NCBI GenBank assembly: GCA_037957365.1
Contig: JARHVA010000006.1
Location: forward strand, 13,474,001 to 13,538,000
DNA length: 64,000 nt
DNA from: Torreya grandis
Lineage: Eukaryota; Streptophyta; Pinopsida; Cupressales; Taxaceae
Direction: 5' to 3'
Shown: positions 1 through 9,956 of the stretch, piece by piece
Layout: each line of letters opens with the position of its first letter
How positions within the stretch are numbered: position 1 is the first letter of the stretch
Notes under the pieces: model-generated
Seen by the model: only the letters and a program-made list of their open reading frames with translations
The model's database searches: none
Told to the model about the DNA's origin: nothing
Position numbers and translations under genes: made by a program

Positions 1-8
1 TTGTTTAG

Positions 9-1146
9 TTGAAGAACAATAAACTCCCTAAATGTCTGGTCATGCTTGAAAGCATCTTTAATGGAGATGACCAATTGAGAAATGACAAGGCATGCATCAC
101 TACCAAAGAGGAGAATTACAAAAGGGTCAAAATTTTCAAGGACAAGCTGCTTGCGCTTGGTAAGGTCTACAGATTTCAAGAAAGGCGAGCTTTCATTTTG
201 CTATGTCAAGAATTTGCTGATGTGTTTGCATGGGATTACAGTGACTTGAAGGGCTTTAACCCAAGGCTTGCCCAACACACCTTTGAATTAGAAGAAGGTG
301 CTAGGCCAGTCACACAAAAGCAAAGGCCTGTCAATCCTATAATTGAGACCCTCATGTAGAGGGAATTGGCCAAATTAATTGAGTCCAGAATTATATTTCC
401 AATCAAACATTCCTCATGGCTGGCTAACCTTGTTCCTATTAGAAAGAAAAATGGGGAGATCAGGCTGTGTCGACTTCAGAGACCTTAATAAAGTCTCTTT
501 AAAAGATTATTATCCCCTCTCGAGCATGGAGTAGATCCTTCAGAAAGTAATTGGTAGCGAGTATTTCTCCCTCCTGGATGGCTATTTAGGGTATAATCAT
601 ATTTTGGTGCAAGGCTATGACTAGTACAAAATAGCCTTCATCCCCAAATGGGGAATGTTTACCTACAAGAAGATGCCATTCGGGCTATCTAATGCTGGTG
701 CTACCTTTCAGTGAGCCATGGACATGGATTTTAGTGACTTGATAAATAACAACATGATGGTATACCTTGATGATGTAACAGTATTCTCCAAGGAAGTGAG
801 ACAACACATAAAACATCTCAAGTAGATTTTTGAAAGGTGTAGGGAATTTGGCATCTCTCTTAATCCAAAGAAATGTGTGTTTGCTGTTCATGAGGGGAAA
901 CTTCTTGGCCACATCGTGTCCAAGGAGGGATTGTCCATTGACCTCGAGAGAGTTCGCTCCATTCTGGAGATGTCCTTACCAAAGCACAATAAAGGCCTAA
1001 AAATTTTCTTTGGTAGGATAAATTTTATTCAGAGATTCATTCCAAATTTCGCTGAGATAGTTAAGCCCTTGAACTCTATGCTAAGGAAAGGTGAAGAGTT
1101 TAAGTGGACAACGCAAAGAAAAGACAACTTTGAAGCCATCAAGTAG
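9..1146 (+). pseudogene. T1 pol: pre-RT linker and reverse transcriptase domain
   Basis: Copies the element RNA into DNA. Bases 9-359 encode the linker that precedes RT in Gypsy elements (FAWDYSDLKGFNP, about residues 75-87 of the fragment). The RT core follows with the usual order: VPIRKKNGEI-like motif near 431-465, MPFGLSNAGATF from 673, the catalytic YLDD at 763-774, and the post-catalytic HIVSKEGLSID from about 910. The frame is broken by an extra base near 465-475 and by stops at 358, 712 and after codon AAG near 822. The connection domain (RFIPNFAEIVKPLN) ends this stretch. All catalytic aspartates visible in YLDD are kept, but no continuous protein is possible. Confidence 0.88.
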
Positions 1147-1690
1147 GCTTTAACCCAGGTGCCCACTCTAATCAGCCCTGACTTCAATAAAGACTTCAAC
1201 CTCTATACATTCAGTAATGAAGAAGTGATATTTGCCATGCTTACCCAAGCAAATGACGACGACCTCGAGCAGCCACTCGCCTTCTTCAGCCAAGGGTTAG
1301 AGGACTTCAAAGTTAGGTACATGTATGTAGAAAAGCAAGTCCTAGCAGTAGTGCAGAGCCTGAAGAAATTCAGGTATATGTTGTCTAACAATAGGATTCA
1401 CCTTATGGTCCCACATCCTAGGTCAAGGATTTCTTGACCAATCGAGATTTAAATGAGAAAAGGGCAGGATGGATCACCAAAGTGATGGAGTATGATGTAG
1501 ACATTAAAATCACCAAGCTGGTGAGGGGCAGAGGCCTGTGCAAATAGCTGGCTGTAGATTTCAAACAAAAAAGGGAAAATAGATTACTAATCCATGACGC
1601 AACCACTACAGAAGGACCAGCTGTCATAAAGGATTGGACGCTGGACATGAAGCATTTTCTTCTCACAGGTGAGTGTCGACAGGGTCTTGA
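1147..1690 (+). pseudogene. T1 pol: RNase H domain and linker to integrase
   Basis: Follows RT in the same pol. Motifs FFSQGLEDFKVRYMYVEKQ and LAVVQSLKKFRYML correspond to the RNase H region of Gypsy pol, where the RNA strand of the hybrid is removed. The expected first catalytic Asp (normally in a DAS-type motif) reads as FSNEEV here, so the activity would be lost even without the stops. The frame shifts at about 1410-1440, after which RAGWITKVMEYDVDI continues the typical text. The end is approximate. Confidence 0.8.
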
Positions 1691-2882
1691 TAAGACTAAA
1701 AGAAGGTATTTTAAACTCTAGTCCCTTCCTTATGTTCTAGTTGATGAAGTATTGTTTAGAATGGATCTCTCCAAGGTTCTTCTAAGATGCATTGACCCCA
1801 ATCAGGCTGATAAGGTACTGGCTGAGTTTCATGATGGGCTAGTAGGTGGTCATTTTGCTCCTAGAGCTACTGCAGCAAGGATAATGAGAGTTGGCTATTT
1901 TTGGCCTATTCTTTTTAAAGACACCCATGCCTGGGTAAGAAAGTGCTATAAATGTGCACTTTTTGATGGAAAATAATGATTCACTGCCATGCCTCTATAG
2001 CCTATTCAAGTGGAACAACCATTCATGTAGTGGGGCCTGGACTTCATAAGAATGATCAATCCTCCTTCTAGTGCCAGACACAAGTGGGTCCTGACTGCCA
2101 TAGATTATTTCACAAGGTGGGTGGAAGCTATTGCTCTGAAGGAGGCAAATGAAAGCATAGTCTTAGAATTCTATGAAGACTTGGTAACATGATTTGGGGA
2201 CCCGGCCACCATAATCTCAGATAACGCTTTGGCTTTCTTGGGGACTAGAACAAGTGAATGGGCACTAAGGTATGGTATATATCTCAACACTTCATCAAAT
2301 TATTATTCATAGGAAAATAGACTGGCTGAGTCCACCAATAAAAATTTGATTAGAATTATAAAGAAGACCATGGAAGAAAATCAGAAGACTTGGCATGCCA
2401 AGTTGAAGATAGCTCTATGGGCTGACTGAATTACTCCAAAGAGAGCAATTAAAAATTCTCCATATACGCTCATGTATGGAAAGGAAGCTAGGCTTCCCAT
2501 CTCACTTGAATTGCCAGCACTAGACCTCGCTCATCAGCTGCAATTAGAAGAAAGAAGTAACATGGAGGTCAGGTTGTGTGAGCTAATGGAGCTCCAAGAG
2601 GTAACAAATCAGGCTATGGCTTCTATGACCAGTTGCCAACAATAAGTTAAAAGGCACTTTGAAAATAAATCTTCACCAAAAGATTTTGTTGAAGGAGACA
2701 TTGTCTTAAAGTGGGATGAAGATCGAGCCAAGAATGAAAAACATGCAAAATTTGACGCCTTATGGATTGGTCCTTACATAATTACTCAGTGCAAGTAGCA
2801 TAACACATTTCAACTCTCTAGGTTGGATGGTGAAGAATTGTGTATCCCAGTTAATGGGACACATCTAAAGCATTGCCATTGA
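1691..2882 (+). pseudogene. T1 pol: integrase (zinc finger, core, C-terminal domain)
   Basis: Inserts element DNA into the host chromosome. The HHCC zinc-binding region is at 1752-1976 (EFHDGLVGGHF, then CYKC). The catalytic core follows: first Asp in GLDFIRM near 2040, second Asp in SDNALAFLG near 2217, Glu in LAESTNK near 2328. All three acidic residues are kept. The C-terminal part has the motif GDIVLKWDEDRAK and WIGPYIIT, and ends at the TGA at 2880-2882. Stops lie where relatives have Arg (VT*FGDP, WAD*ITP) or Gln (S*ENRLAES), consistent with C-to-T changes. No chromodomain is visible. Confidence 0.9.
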
Positions 2883-3133
2883 GTCTCTTTTTAGCTGTAC
2901 ATATTTTCCCTTGTTTCCTTTCCCATTTTCCCTAAGTGCTATTGCATAAGTAATAGTTTTCTTAGTCTTGTGTGTGCTTTCATTTCCTTGGAGGTAAACC
3001 TGCGTGGCTGGTTCTAAGTTTTGTCAGAGCTCTTGCTGGTTTTCAAAGTTATCATCTGACTCCATGCCCAATGGATTACAGGGCAACTAGTCTCTAAGCA
3101 TAGCAAGCATGCTTCCCCTGGGAGTCGCCAATT
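2883..3133 (+). other. T1 3' untranslated region and polypurine-tract area
   Basis: Noncoding stretch between the integrase stop and the LTR. The segment around TTAGTCTTGTGTGTGCTTTC (from 2964) and the last 60 bases before the LTR (CATGCTTCCCCTGGGAGTCG and neighbours) recur in reverse orientation at 23007-23225, and the last part recurs in forward orientation just before 23650. This shows that those regions are the same internal-LTR junction. The purine run GGGAG about 13 bases before the LTR is the likely plus-strand primer site, although it is poor in purines. Confidence 0.7.
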
Positions 3134-3148
3134 TATTGACCAAATTTT
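3134..3148 (+). repeat. T1 3' LTR, first 15 bases (split by C1)
   Basis: Starts TATTGACC, matching the T-family LTR start TGTTGACC at 23650 with one change. The LTR resumes at 7756 after the C1 insertion. Confidence 0.75.
3144..3148. repeat. Target-site duplication of C1, left copy (ATTTT)
   Basis: Five bases before the C1 LTR start. They match ACTTT after the right LTR with one C/T change, and joining the flanks restores a T-family LTR start. Confidence 0.6.
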
Positions 3149-4019
3149 TGTAAGGTACCTATAACAACAAACATGCTCTGATACCACTTGTCAAGATCTT
3201 GCTCCTTAATAAGAGCACAATATGATTACCTTGTATAAGCAACTAAACACAGAATTATACCAGAATGAGCAAGTAACTAGAATTCACAAATGACACAAAA
3301 TATGAGAGACAATACACAATCTTGTATTAATACTCATGCCAGAAGGAAATACAATGAAGATGCCACAATCTTCCACACCTCTCAAATGTACAGATCTCTT
3401 TCCCTCAAGAGTTCACTCTCCTACCAAAAATGGTCCCAACACACAACTCAAACACAAAATTGGTGTTCACCTCCAACCAGTCAGTAATAACCCTGTCAGT
3501 ACACAAGTACTCAAAGTACTTCAAGTAGATCTCCCATAAACCTGTAACAACCTACAACTCAAATGATCTTACTTACCATATAGAACTTCTCCTTGATCTT
3601 GCTGCCACCTGCAGATCAACTATTCTTAAAATTGGAAGGATCTACCTTTCCTTAATCCTTTTAATTACAATACATGCTAATGAGTCTATAAATAGATCCC
3701 ATACTAAACAATAACTTAGACTTCTAATTTACAATAATTAGACATGCAACTCAAGACCAAAAATAGCCTTTACATGCAAACAATTGGTTCAACAAACTAA
3801 TTGTTCATGTAACAAATAGTTTTGGAATAGTACAGGCGATCGACGTCGGTTTCTGTCTGCCTAGAGATGACCGACGTTGGCCGACCTCCTGCTGATGTCG
3901 GTTGCCCTTTTGTTCACTCCTGACCAACGTCAGTTGTGCTACTAATGCTAGTATCCCTGGAACTTAGCAACCTCCTCCATGTTTGCAAATAGTGAAGCTT
4001 TTAGTTCCAAAACATAACA
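3149..4019 (-). repeat. C1 3' LTR (left)
   Basis: Reads TGTAAGGTACC...CATAACA on the + strand; in element direction it starts TGTTATGTTTTGG. It aligns along its whole length with 6884-7755. It holds a cluster of CGACGTCGGT-type palindromes at about 3838-3935. Confidence 0.88.
3838..3935. repeat. Cluster of ACCGACGTCGGT-like palindromes in the C1 left LTR
   Basis: Four sites close to ACCGACGTCGGT or its half (GATCGACGTCGGT, ACCGACGTTGG, TGATGTCGGT, ACCAACGTCAGT) in about 100 bases. The same four sites, less decayed, are in the right LTR. Confidence 0.75.
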
Positions 4020-4033
4020 ATCTCCCACTTAGA
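4020..4033 (-). promoter_or_regulatory. C1 polypurine tract
   Basis: On the minus strand the bases AAGTGGGAGAT stand directly before the LTR start TGTTATG. This is the usual plus-strand primer position and composition for Copia elements. Confidence 0.75.
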
Positions 4034-4039
4034 GATAAA

Positions 4040-4560
4040 TAGTTGCACCTATACCTGTACTTGTACATCATCTAGTTTGTTCTCTAGCTTTGTATCCCTC
4101 TTCAATATCACCCTTGAAGACCAACCACCACAAATCTTGTGGTGCACCTCCTGTCATCCAAATCACCTACCACATCTACATCTATAAACCCATGTAGAAA
4201 AGAACTTGACCCTGCATAGCATGTGCACTTGCTACAGGTCCCTCTCAGATATCTGAGAATCTATTGAACTACCCTCCAGTGCTTCTTTCTTGAATTGGCT
4301 ACAAACTTGTTGACAACTCCCACTGCTTGGGAAATCCCAGGTCTAGTACATACCATGCACTTAACCTCATTATGTGAATCAAGACACTATTCATAGAACT
4401 ATCCAACCATCGGTGTGCTAACCAATTTCACACAATCATCTAAAGACAAAGTCAACCTATGGCCTTCCATGTCCCTAGAACACACTCATGCCAAAGAATC
4501 TTGCTGCTCCCAGATTCCTCATGACACACCTCTGAACTAACTTTACCTTTAGTTTAGCAA
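4040..4560 (-). pseudogene. C1 pol remnant: RT C-terminus and RNase H
   Basis: Read on the minus strand, the text KHWRVVQ*ILRYLRGT is the end of the Copia RT (consensus KHWxAVKWILRYLKGT). It is followed by HGFIDVDVVGDLDDRRCTT, the start of Copia RNase H (consensus Y-D-A-D-W-A-G-D-DRRS). Upstream, VCTRPGISQAVGVVNKF matches the typical TRPDI-AV-VSRF motif. After GDLDDRR only a short tail remains before the polypurine tract, so RNase H is truncated. Several frameshifts and stops are present. Confidence 0.75.
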
Positions 4561-4649
4561 CTTCCTATATGTGTAACCCTGCAACAAGCACACAATACAA
4601 TAACATGATAATATAGCTAATATTATCCAACCTGGTAAAGAGAAACACA

Positions 4650-4870
4650 ATGGTCAAACCTCCATTGTCCTGCAGCTAACACAAGACCATATACCCAGGC
4701 CTTTCATCTCACGTATCCATTCCCACTCTTCTTTATCTTGAACATCCATTTGTCTCTCAGTACTTTCTTCCAACTGGCAACTCCACCAAAAAACTCTCAT
4801 TTGGTTCTTCTCCAAGGAATCACATCCTTCATCCATGCCAAGCTCCCACTATTTCCTAGATCTACCTGCT
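4650..4870 (-). pseudogene. C1 pol remnant: RT N-terminus
   Basis: The minus-strand text MDEGCDSLEKNQ followed by WSCQLEESTE and DKEEWEWIREMKG corresponds to the first motif of Copia RT (consensus MxEEMxSLxKNxTWxLVxLP, then KWVxKxKxxxDGxxxRYKARLV), with changed frames. It lies next to RT C-terminal text, so the catalytic YVDD block is not recognisable as intact. Confidence 0.6.
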
Positions 4871-5324
4871 TTGCTTCTTTAATAAATTCTTGGTTATTAA
4901 CCATTAGTGAGCAATAAGTAATGTAAAGAAGGGAAATGATAAATTTGAGGCTTACTTACCCTTTAAGTCCTCCATATGGGTGCTTGAAACTCCTTGACAG
5001 CTTGCTGTCTGCCCAAAATCCATCTCAGTGACCGATGCCGGTCACATCTCAGTCTACACTTGACCGACGTTAGTTCCATGCAACTGCCTCATCACCGATG
5101 TCGATTCCCCTTGATCGACGCTAGTGTTTATCTATCCTAAGTCACTGATGTCAGGCTGCACATAGCTGACATTGGTCCCTGTATGGATGCAAATGCCAGT
5201 TTTATAACCAACGTCAGTCTCTGTGTTTTACTTGTGAGTGATGACTTTTACCCATGAGCTTCTTTTGGATCAAACTCTTGTCCATATCAACCTTGCTCTG
5301 CTCAGAATTCTTCAGCCCCTTACA
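4871..5324. other. C1 internal noncoding block with palindrome cluster
   Basis: No Copia coding text is recognisable where the integrase should be. At 5025-5220 there are about seven sites related to ACCGACGTCGGT (for example GACCGATGCCGGTCA, ACCGACGTTAG, ACCGATGTCGA). These resemble the clusters in the C1 LTR, so this could be an LTR piece caught during the deletion. Confidence 0.5.
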
Positions 5325-5915
5325 CTAATCTCTGTCTATCATCTTCTCCTTGAAAACCAAGGCTTTCTTTTTCTTGTCATGAACATCAGATTCCTCAAAG
5401 AATGTCACTTTCTTCCTTTGCTTACATAAATCTTGATCCATGCTTTTCAAATCTGAAAGCATACCCTTTGACTCAAGAACATGCATCCCCTTCATATTCA
5501 TGTGACCAAGCCTATTAAGCCACATCTTCGAATCTACAGCTGAAGTAGATAAACTAGAAGGAAAATTAATAATACAAGTAGATAGATAGAGCGTACCTAC
5601 TTTATTACCTCTTGCTACAACAAGTGCACCCTTGGTAACCTTCCAAGAGTCCACTATGAGAGTTACTGTGCAACCCTCATCACCCAACTTTCCAACAGAA
5701 ATCAAATTCTGCTTCAGGACTGGGACATGCATGACCTCCTTCAACACCCATGTGTTGCCTGTCTGTAATTTCAGCTTCACTGTCCATTTGCCAACCATTT
5801 GTCAAGGCTTACCATCCCCTAAATAAATTTATCCAAAGTCTCCCTTGACATATTCATGAAAAAATTCCCTATTTGGAGATGCATGAAAAGAGGCACCAAA
5901 ATCTAAAACCCAAGA
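5325..5915 (-). pseudogene. C1 protease and GAG-pre-integrase region
   Basis: After the stop that ends gag, the minus strand reads WVLDFGASFHASPN: the Copia aspartic protease site, normally D-S-G-A, here with Ser changed to Phe. It continues with TWVLKEVMHVPVLKQNLISV, the typical second half of the domain, then KMWLNRLGHMNMKGM, the GAG-pre-integrase domain (consensus LWHxRLGHxSxKG). The open part is 5325-5798 (157 codons). It ends in a stop where integrase would begin, and no integrase is visible beyond. Confidence 0.85.
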
Positions 5916-6773
5916 TTATACTTTATCTAAAGAACATACCAGAGTATCCTGTGTAACACTACCTACAACAATACCTACAACATCTATAACATCTGCTTCT
6001 TTAGTTCCTTCTAGCTGATCTTCAACCAACCAACAATCTCTCTTTACATGCACTTTCTTTCCACATTTCCAGTAGGTTATTTTGCCATACCTGGACTTGG
6101 ATCTCTTGCCTATCTTTGACCTTGAACTCCCTTGCTCGATCTTCTCTCTTTGCCTTCCCCTGCTTTCCACACTCAAAGCATTCCCTGATGATTCACCTGT
6201 GTTTTTCCTACAAATTTCTTCATTCAAGATTACACTCACAACATCATCCACTTTTAAGATTTTTGAAGCAGACGCAGTATTACTAACTGCCATTACCAAA
6301 CTCTCTCAACTTTTAGGTAATGAGCATAAGATTAAGGGAGCCTTAATTTCATCATCAAAAATAATATTGACTAAACTTAATTGGTTTATCAAACCATGGA
6401 AATCACTAAGATGACTATGTATAGATCCACCTTCCAACATTTGCAAATTAAATAATCGCTTCATAAGAAATACTTTATTTGAAACTAAGGGTTTTTCATA
6501 TAAATTTGCCAAAGATTCTATCAACTCTACCACTGTCTTAGCCTATGATAAGTTGGAAATCATAGACGATGCAAAGCTCAACCTTATAGATCCCAGAGCC
6601 TTTCGATCAAGAACCTCCCATTCTTCATCCTTCATATCTGTGGGCTTGCATGCAACCCCACCCAATGGTAAGTATAAATCTTTTTGATACAGATAATCTT
6701 CTATCTGCATCCTCTATAATTGATAGTTCTTGCCATTAAACTTCTCCATTCATAGCTTACTTTCTTCTGCCAT
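5916..6773 (-). pseudogene. C1 gag (capsid and CCHC nucleocapsid)
   Basis: Packages element RNA. The start ATG at 6773 gives MAEESKL*MEKFNGKNY, the usual Copia gag opening. LANLYEKPLVSNKVFLMKRL is the capsid core (consensus LxxLYxxKSLxNKLxLKxxL). A nucleocapsid knuckle follows as YWKCGKKVHVKRDC, with the first Cys changed to Tyr and the Gly before His changed to Val. Three stops interrupt the frame near the start and one near 6305. The primer site lies about 100 bases upstream. Confidence 0.85.
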
Positions 6774-6869
6774 TGCTATACTCCCACTCAAACAAAAACT
6801 CCTGTGAGTGACTTGTAATCAATAAACACTAACCAGATCTGATACAACATGTTAGTAACCCAACCAAAA

Positions 6870-6881
6870 ACTCTGATACCA
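6870..6881 (-). promoter_or_regulatory. C1 primer-binding site (initiator tRNA-Met type)
   Basis: Minus strand reads TGGTATCAGAG two bases after the 5' LTR end, the standard Copia primer site. Confidence 0.85.
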
Positions 6882-6883
6882 CT

Positions 6884-7755
6884 TGTCAGGCACCTAGAAC
6901 AACAAAGATGGTCTGATGCCAACTTGTTAGGATCTTGCTCCTCAATAAGAGCACAATATGATTACCTTATATAAGCAACTAAACACAGAATTATACCAGA
7001 ATGAACAAGTAACTAGAATTCACAAATGACACAGAATATGAGAGACAATACACAATCTTGTATCAATAATCATGCTAGAAGGAAATACAATGAAGATGCC
7101 ACAATATTCCACACCTCTCAGATGTACAAATCTCTTTCCCTTAAGAGTTCACTCTCCTACCAAAAATGGTCCCAACACACAACTCAAACACAGAATTGGT
7201 GTTCACCTCCAACCAGTTAGTAATAACCCTGCCAGTACACAAGTACTCAAAGTACTTCAAGTAGATCTCCCATGAACCTACAACAACCTACAACTCAAAT
7301 GATTTTACTTACCATGTAAAACTTCTCCCTGATTTGGCTGCCACTTGCAGATCAACTATTTTTACAATTGGAAGGATCTACCTTTCCTTAATCCTTCTAA
7401 TTACAATACATGCCAATGAGTCTATAAATAGATCCCATACTAAACAATAACTTAGACTTCTAATTTACAATAATTAAACACATAACTCAAGACCAAAAAT
7501 AGCCTTTACATGCAAACAATTGGTTCAACAAACTAACTGTTCATGTAACGAACAGTTTTGGAACCACACAGGCGACCGACGTCGGTCCCTGTCTGCTTGG
7601 AGATGACCGACGTTGGCCAACCTCTTGCCAATGTCGGTTGCTCTTCTATTCACTCTTGACCGACGTCAGTTGCGTTGTCGACACTGGTATCCCTAGAACT
7701 CAACAACCTCCTCCATGTTTGCAAACAGTGAAGCTTTTAGCTCCATAACCTAACA
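6884..7755 (-). repeat. C1 5' LTR (right)
   Basis: Starts TGTCAGGCACC on the + strand and ends CCTAACA. It aligns with the left LTR throughout. About 38 bases inside its 3' end (element direction) is a primer-site-like copy, TTGGCATCAGACC. The exact palindrome ACCGACGTCGGT is at 7575-7586, followed by three related sites up to about 7685. Confidence 0.88.
7575..7686. repeat. Cluster of ACCGACGTCGGT-like palindromes in the C1 right LTR
   Basis: One perfect 12-bp palindrome at 7575-7586, then ACCGACGTTGG, CCAATGTCGGT and ACCGACGTCAGT. The spacing is 30-45 bases. Confidence 0.8.
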
Positions 7756-7760
7756 ACTTT
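7756..7760. repeat. Target-site duplication of C1, right copy (ACTTT)
   Basis: Partner of 3144-3148 with one transition difference. Confidence 0.6.
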
Positions 7761-7829
7761 TCTCACAGGTAAAATTTTTGGTCCCCTTCCTCCCTTGCTG
7801 TTCATGCCAATTTTATTTCAGGATTGTTC

Positions 7830-8220
7830 AGGTTTAGCATTTTTTGGTTCATGGCCTGGTTTAAATGGTTCAGTTTCTTAGTTTAAAGGTTCATTTCAAG
7901 TTTAGTATCTTGGTTCAATAATGGTTGAACCAAACCGTTGAACCAAAATTTTTGGTTCAACGGGCTTGGTTCAAGTCCAAGGAGTTCATTATTCAGTTCA
8001 AACATCTCAATACAATATGTGTTGAAGCTTCATATCATTGAATCGTTGAACCAAAATTTTTGGTTTAACAGACTTGGTTCAATGACTTAAGTTCAACGTT
8101 CGGTTCAATGCAAAGAGTTCATCGGGCTTGGACTTGGTTCATCAGCACGCTCCTTTGAACCTTGAACCGTTGAACCAAATTTTGGTTCAATAGGTTCGAT
8201 TTAAGGGTCTGCCCTTGGCT
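7830..8220. repeat. GGTTCAA/TTGAACC palindrome block in the T1 LTR
   Basis: Many copies of GGTTCAA on both strands. The best is a 29-base palindrome at 935-963 of the 7 kb block (7935-7963): 14-bp arms starting CCGTTGAACC around a single base. A second, imperfect one is near 8042-8070. The T2 LTR has a comparable block at 60790-61290. Confidence 0.8.
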
Positions 8221-9152
8221 GAAGGGTAGTTCAAATAGTCAAAGTGCCCTTTTAGAGGGCGGGCATACACTAAAGACTTTTCAAAGGTTTTAGGCATAGT
8301 CAAACAGTCAATGAAATCATCAGATAGAATTTATGTGGACATTTTGTCCATGAAAATACATAGCAAAGTGACATGGGGTTTTTACTAGGGGAAATTGTCC
8401 GTGAAAGCCTGATAGGGCAATACAAACACAAAGGGACCCGCTGAAGGACCCCAAAGGGTAGGTGACCTTACGGGGGACTTCTGGCCGAGTCCAAGGACTT
8501 TTCAAAGGGACAAGTGCCGGGAAATTTTCAAGATAGAGAAATTCCCAAGAGGATGCCACGTGGACTCGACTGACATGGCAATGGACCCGATGACATCCCA
8601 GTGGACGTCAAGTTTAGCAGAACGGTTTAGCCATTGGTTCTCAAGAAATGATACTTGAAAAGCCATCAATTTCAAGAGGATGGAATGTCTGTTGGTTTTC
8701 AAAGCTCAACGGCCAGTTGAGCATCAAATTTAGCAAAATAAAATGGCCTTTGTTTTAAACTGAGAAAATATTGCCAAGGAACCTAGAATGCAACAACCTG
8801 CTGAAAGTTTGCCCTTAGGGGGGTGAACAAGCCAGATAGAGACAAAATTGATAAAAGACAAGAAGACATGCATGAAATGAGCAAGCAGTTAAGTCCAAGT
8901 GGTGCCAATTTGAAAAGTGACTCCAGCAGGTAAAATAGTTCCTTTGAATTGATCATGAGAAGATGCAACAACTAAGTAATGTAACCAGTTTCTTATTTTT
9001 ACATTTAATGGGTGGACAAACCATGTTTTGACATTAAAAATGCAGACTTTGAGTAGATAAAACACATGGCTCATTAATGTTTTGAGCAACTTGTTTAAGG
9101 GATGTGATGGCCACTTGTTGAAGGAATGCCACATGGGCTTCCTCATTTTCTC

Positions 9153-9161
9153 ATATATATT
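9153..9161 (+). promoter_or_regulatory. TATA box of the T1 LTR
   Basis: ATATATATT in the same relative place as TTATATATTG at 62121 in T2 and CTATATATTG at 25294 in the inverted pair, each followed by GA(T)ACTTGTCAT-like or related sequence. The conserved position supports a promoter rather than chance AT richness. Confidence 0.6.
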
Positions 9162-9234
9162 GATACTTGTCATTTTTGTAAGGATCTTCCACAATTTTAT
9201 GAAGCGTAGCTCTACTAAAATTTCCACCTGAATT

Positions 9235-9240
9235 AATAAA
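9235..9240 (+). promoter_or_regulatory. AATAAA polyadenylation-type signal in the T1 LTR
   Basis: AATAAA 74 bases after the TATA box; matched by AATAAA at 62200 in T2. Confidence 0.5.
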
Positions 9241-9647
9241 AATATAGTTTTGCCTCCATCTTGGATAGATATTCTGTGTATGTTCTGAGTGTTATTTGTG
9301 TTTAGTCATTATCTTTGATGCTTTCACAGGTTAAACACCAACAGACCAGTTATCAACAAGGCGCTAGTTTGTAGCTTACAGGAGAAGAGCTTTTTTTGGA
9401 AGTATAAAATAGGGAAAGTCACTTACAGTGTGTATTGTACAACACCTTGGTGAGTCTTTGTTTTTGTGTTTTCATGAGAACCTCCCTGTCTTTCTCTTGT
9501 AGTCTGGTCCTTCTGCCAAGCCTAAAGTGTATGTCTTGTTGTTTTTGTCTGATTCTGAATGTGGATGTGTGAAGGTCAACCTATTTTTGGTGTATCACCT
9601 CCTTAGAGTAGTTTGTTTTCCTATATTTTCCTCCCTTTTCATCCCCC

Positions 9648-9779
<132 letters not shown>

Positions 9780-9841
9780 ATACCTGTATTCTGCACTTGC
9801 TAAAACAAACATGATACATCAAAGGGAGCTAGCCTTTATCT

Positions 9842-9893
9842 AGAGACTCTCTCCTCCGGCTTCGCCGGTCCCACAAGCGAAAGGAGAGTTTCC
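9842..9893 (+). other. U5 hairpin of the T1 LTR
   Basis: A perfect 5-bp stem with 3-base loop (CCGGC TTC GCCGG, 9856-9868) sits inside longer CTCTCTCCT/AGGAGAG arms. The same outer arms are kept in T2 (62701-62740) and the inverted pair. Confidence 0.6.
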
Positions 9894-9956
9894 ATGTTGT
9901 GAGGAGAAGGTAGGAGTTTGACTCCCTGCCACTGGGTGCACTTTCTTGCATCAACA

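Larger units (their letters stand above)
3149..7755 (-). mobile_element. C1: deleted Ty1/Copia element, minus strand, inserted in the T1 LTR
   Basis: Two LTRs of 871 and 872 bp enclose a Copia internal region read on the minus strand: gag, CCHC knuckle, protease, GAG-pre-integrase, then only scraps of RT and RNase H. Most of the integrase and RT (normally about 2.5 kb) is missing. It is flanked by ATTTT/ACTTT, and the T1 LTR continues on both sides. The primer site is complementary to initiator tRNA-Met (TGGTATCAGAG). Both LTRs carry a second primer-site-like copy inside their 3' end, which is unusual. Confidence 0.88.

Noticed and set aside
3189..3195. C1 LTR start at TGTCAAG (inner site)
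   Set aside because: Flanking bases there do not match the right flank, and homology between the two LTRs extends 38-40 bases further out to TGTAAGG/TGTCAGG.
7830..8220. GGTTCAA words as tRNA T-arm or Pol III B-box signals
   Set aside because: No A box at the right distance and no cloverleaf could be drawn; the words are in palindromic arrays on both strands.
8320..9227. Several minus-strand frames of 60-112 codons
   Set aside because: They lie inside the T1 LTR and match no protein motif; no counterpart is kept in the T2 LTR.
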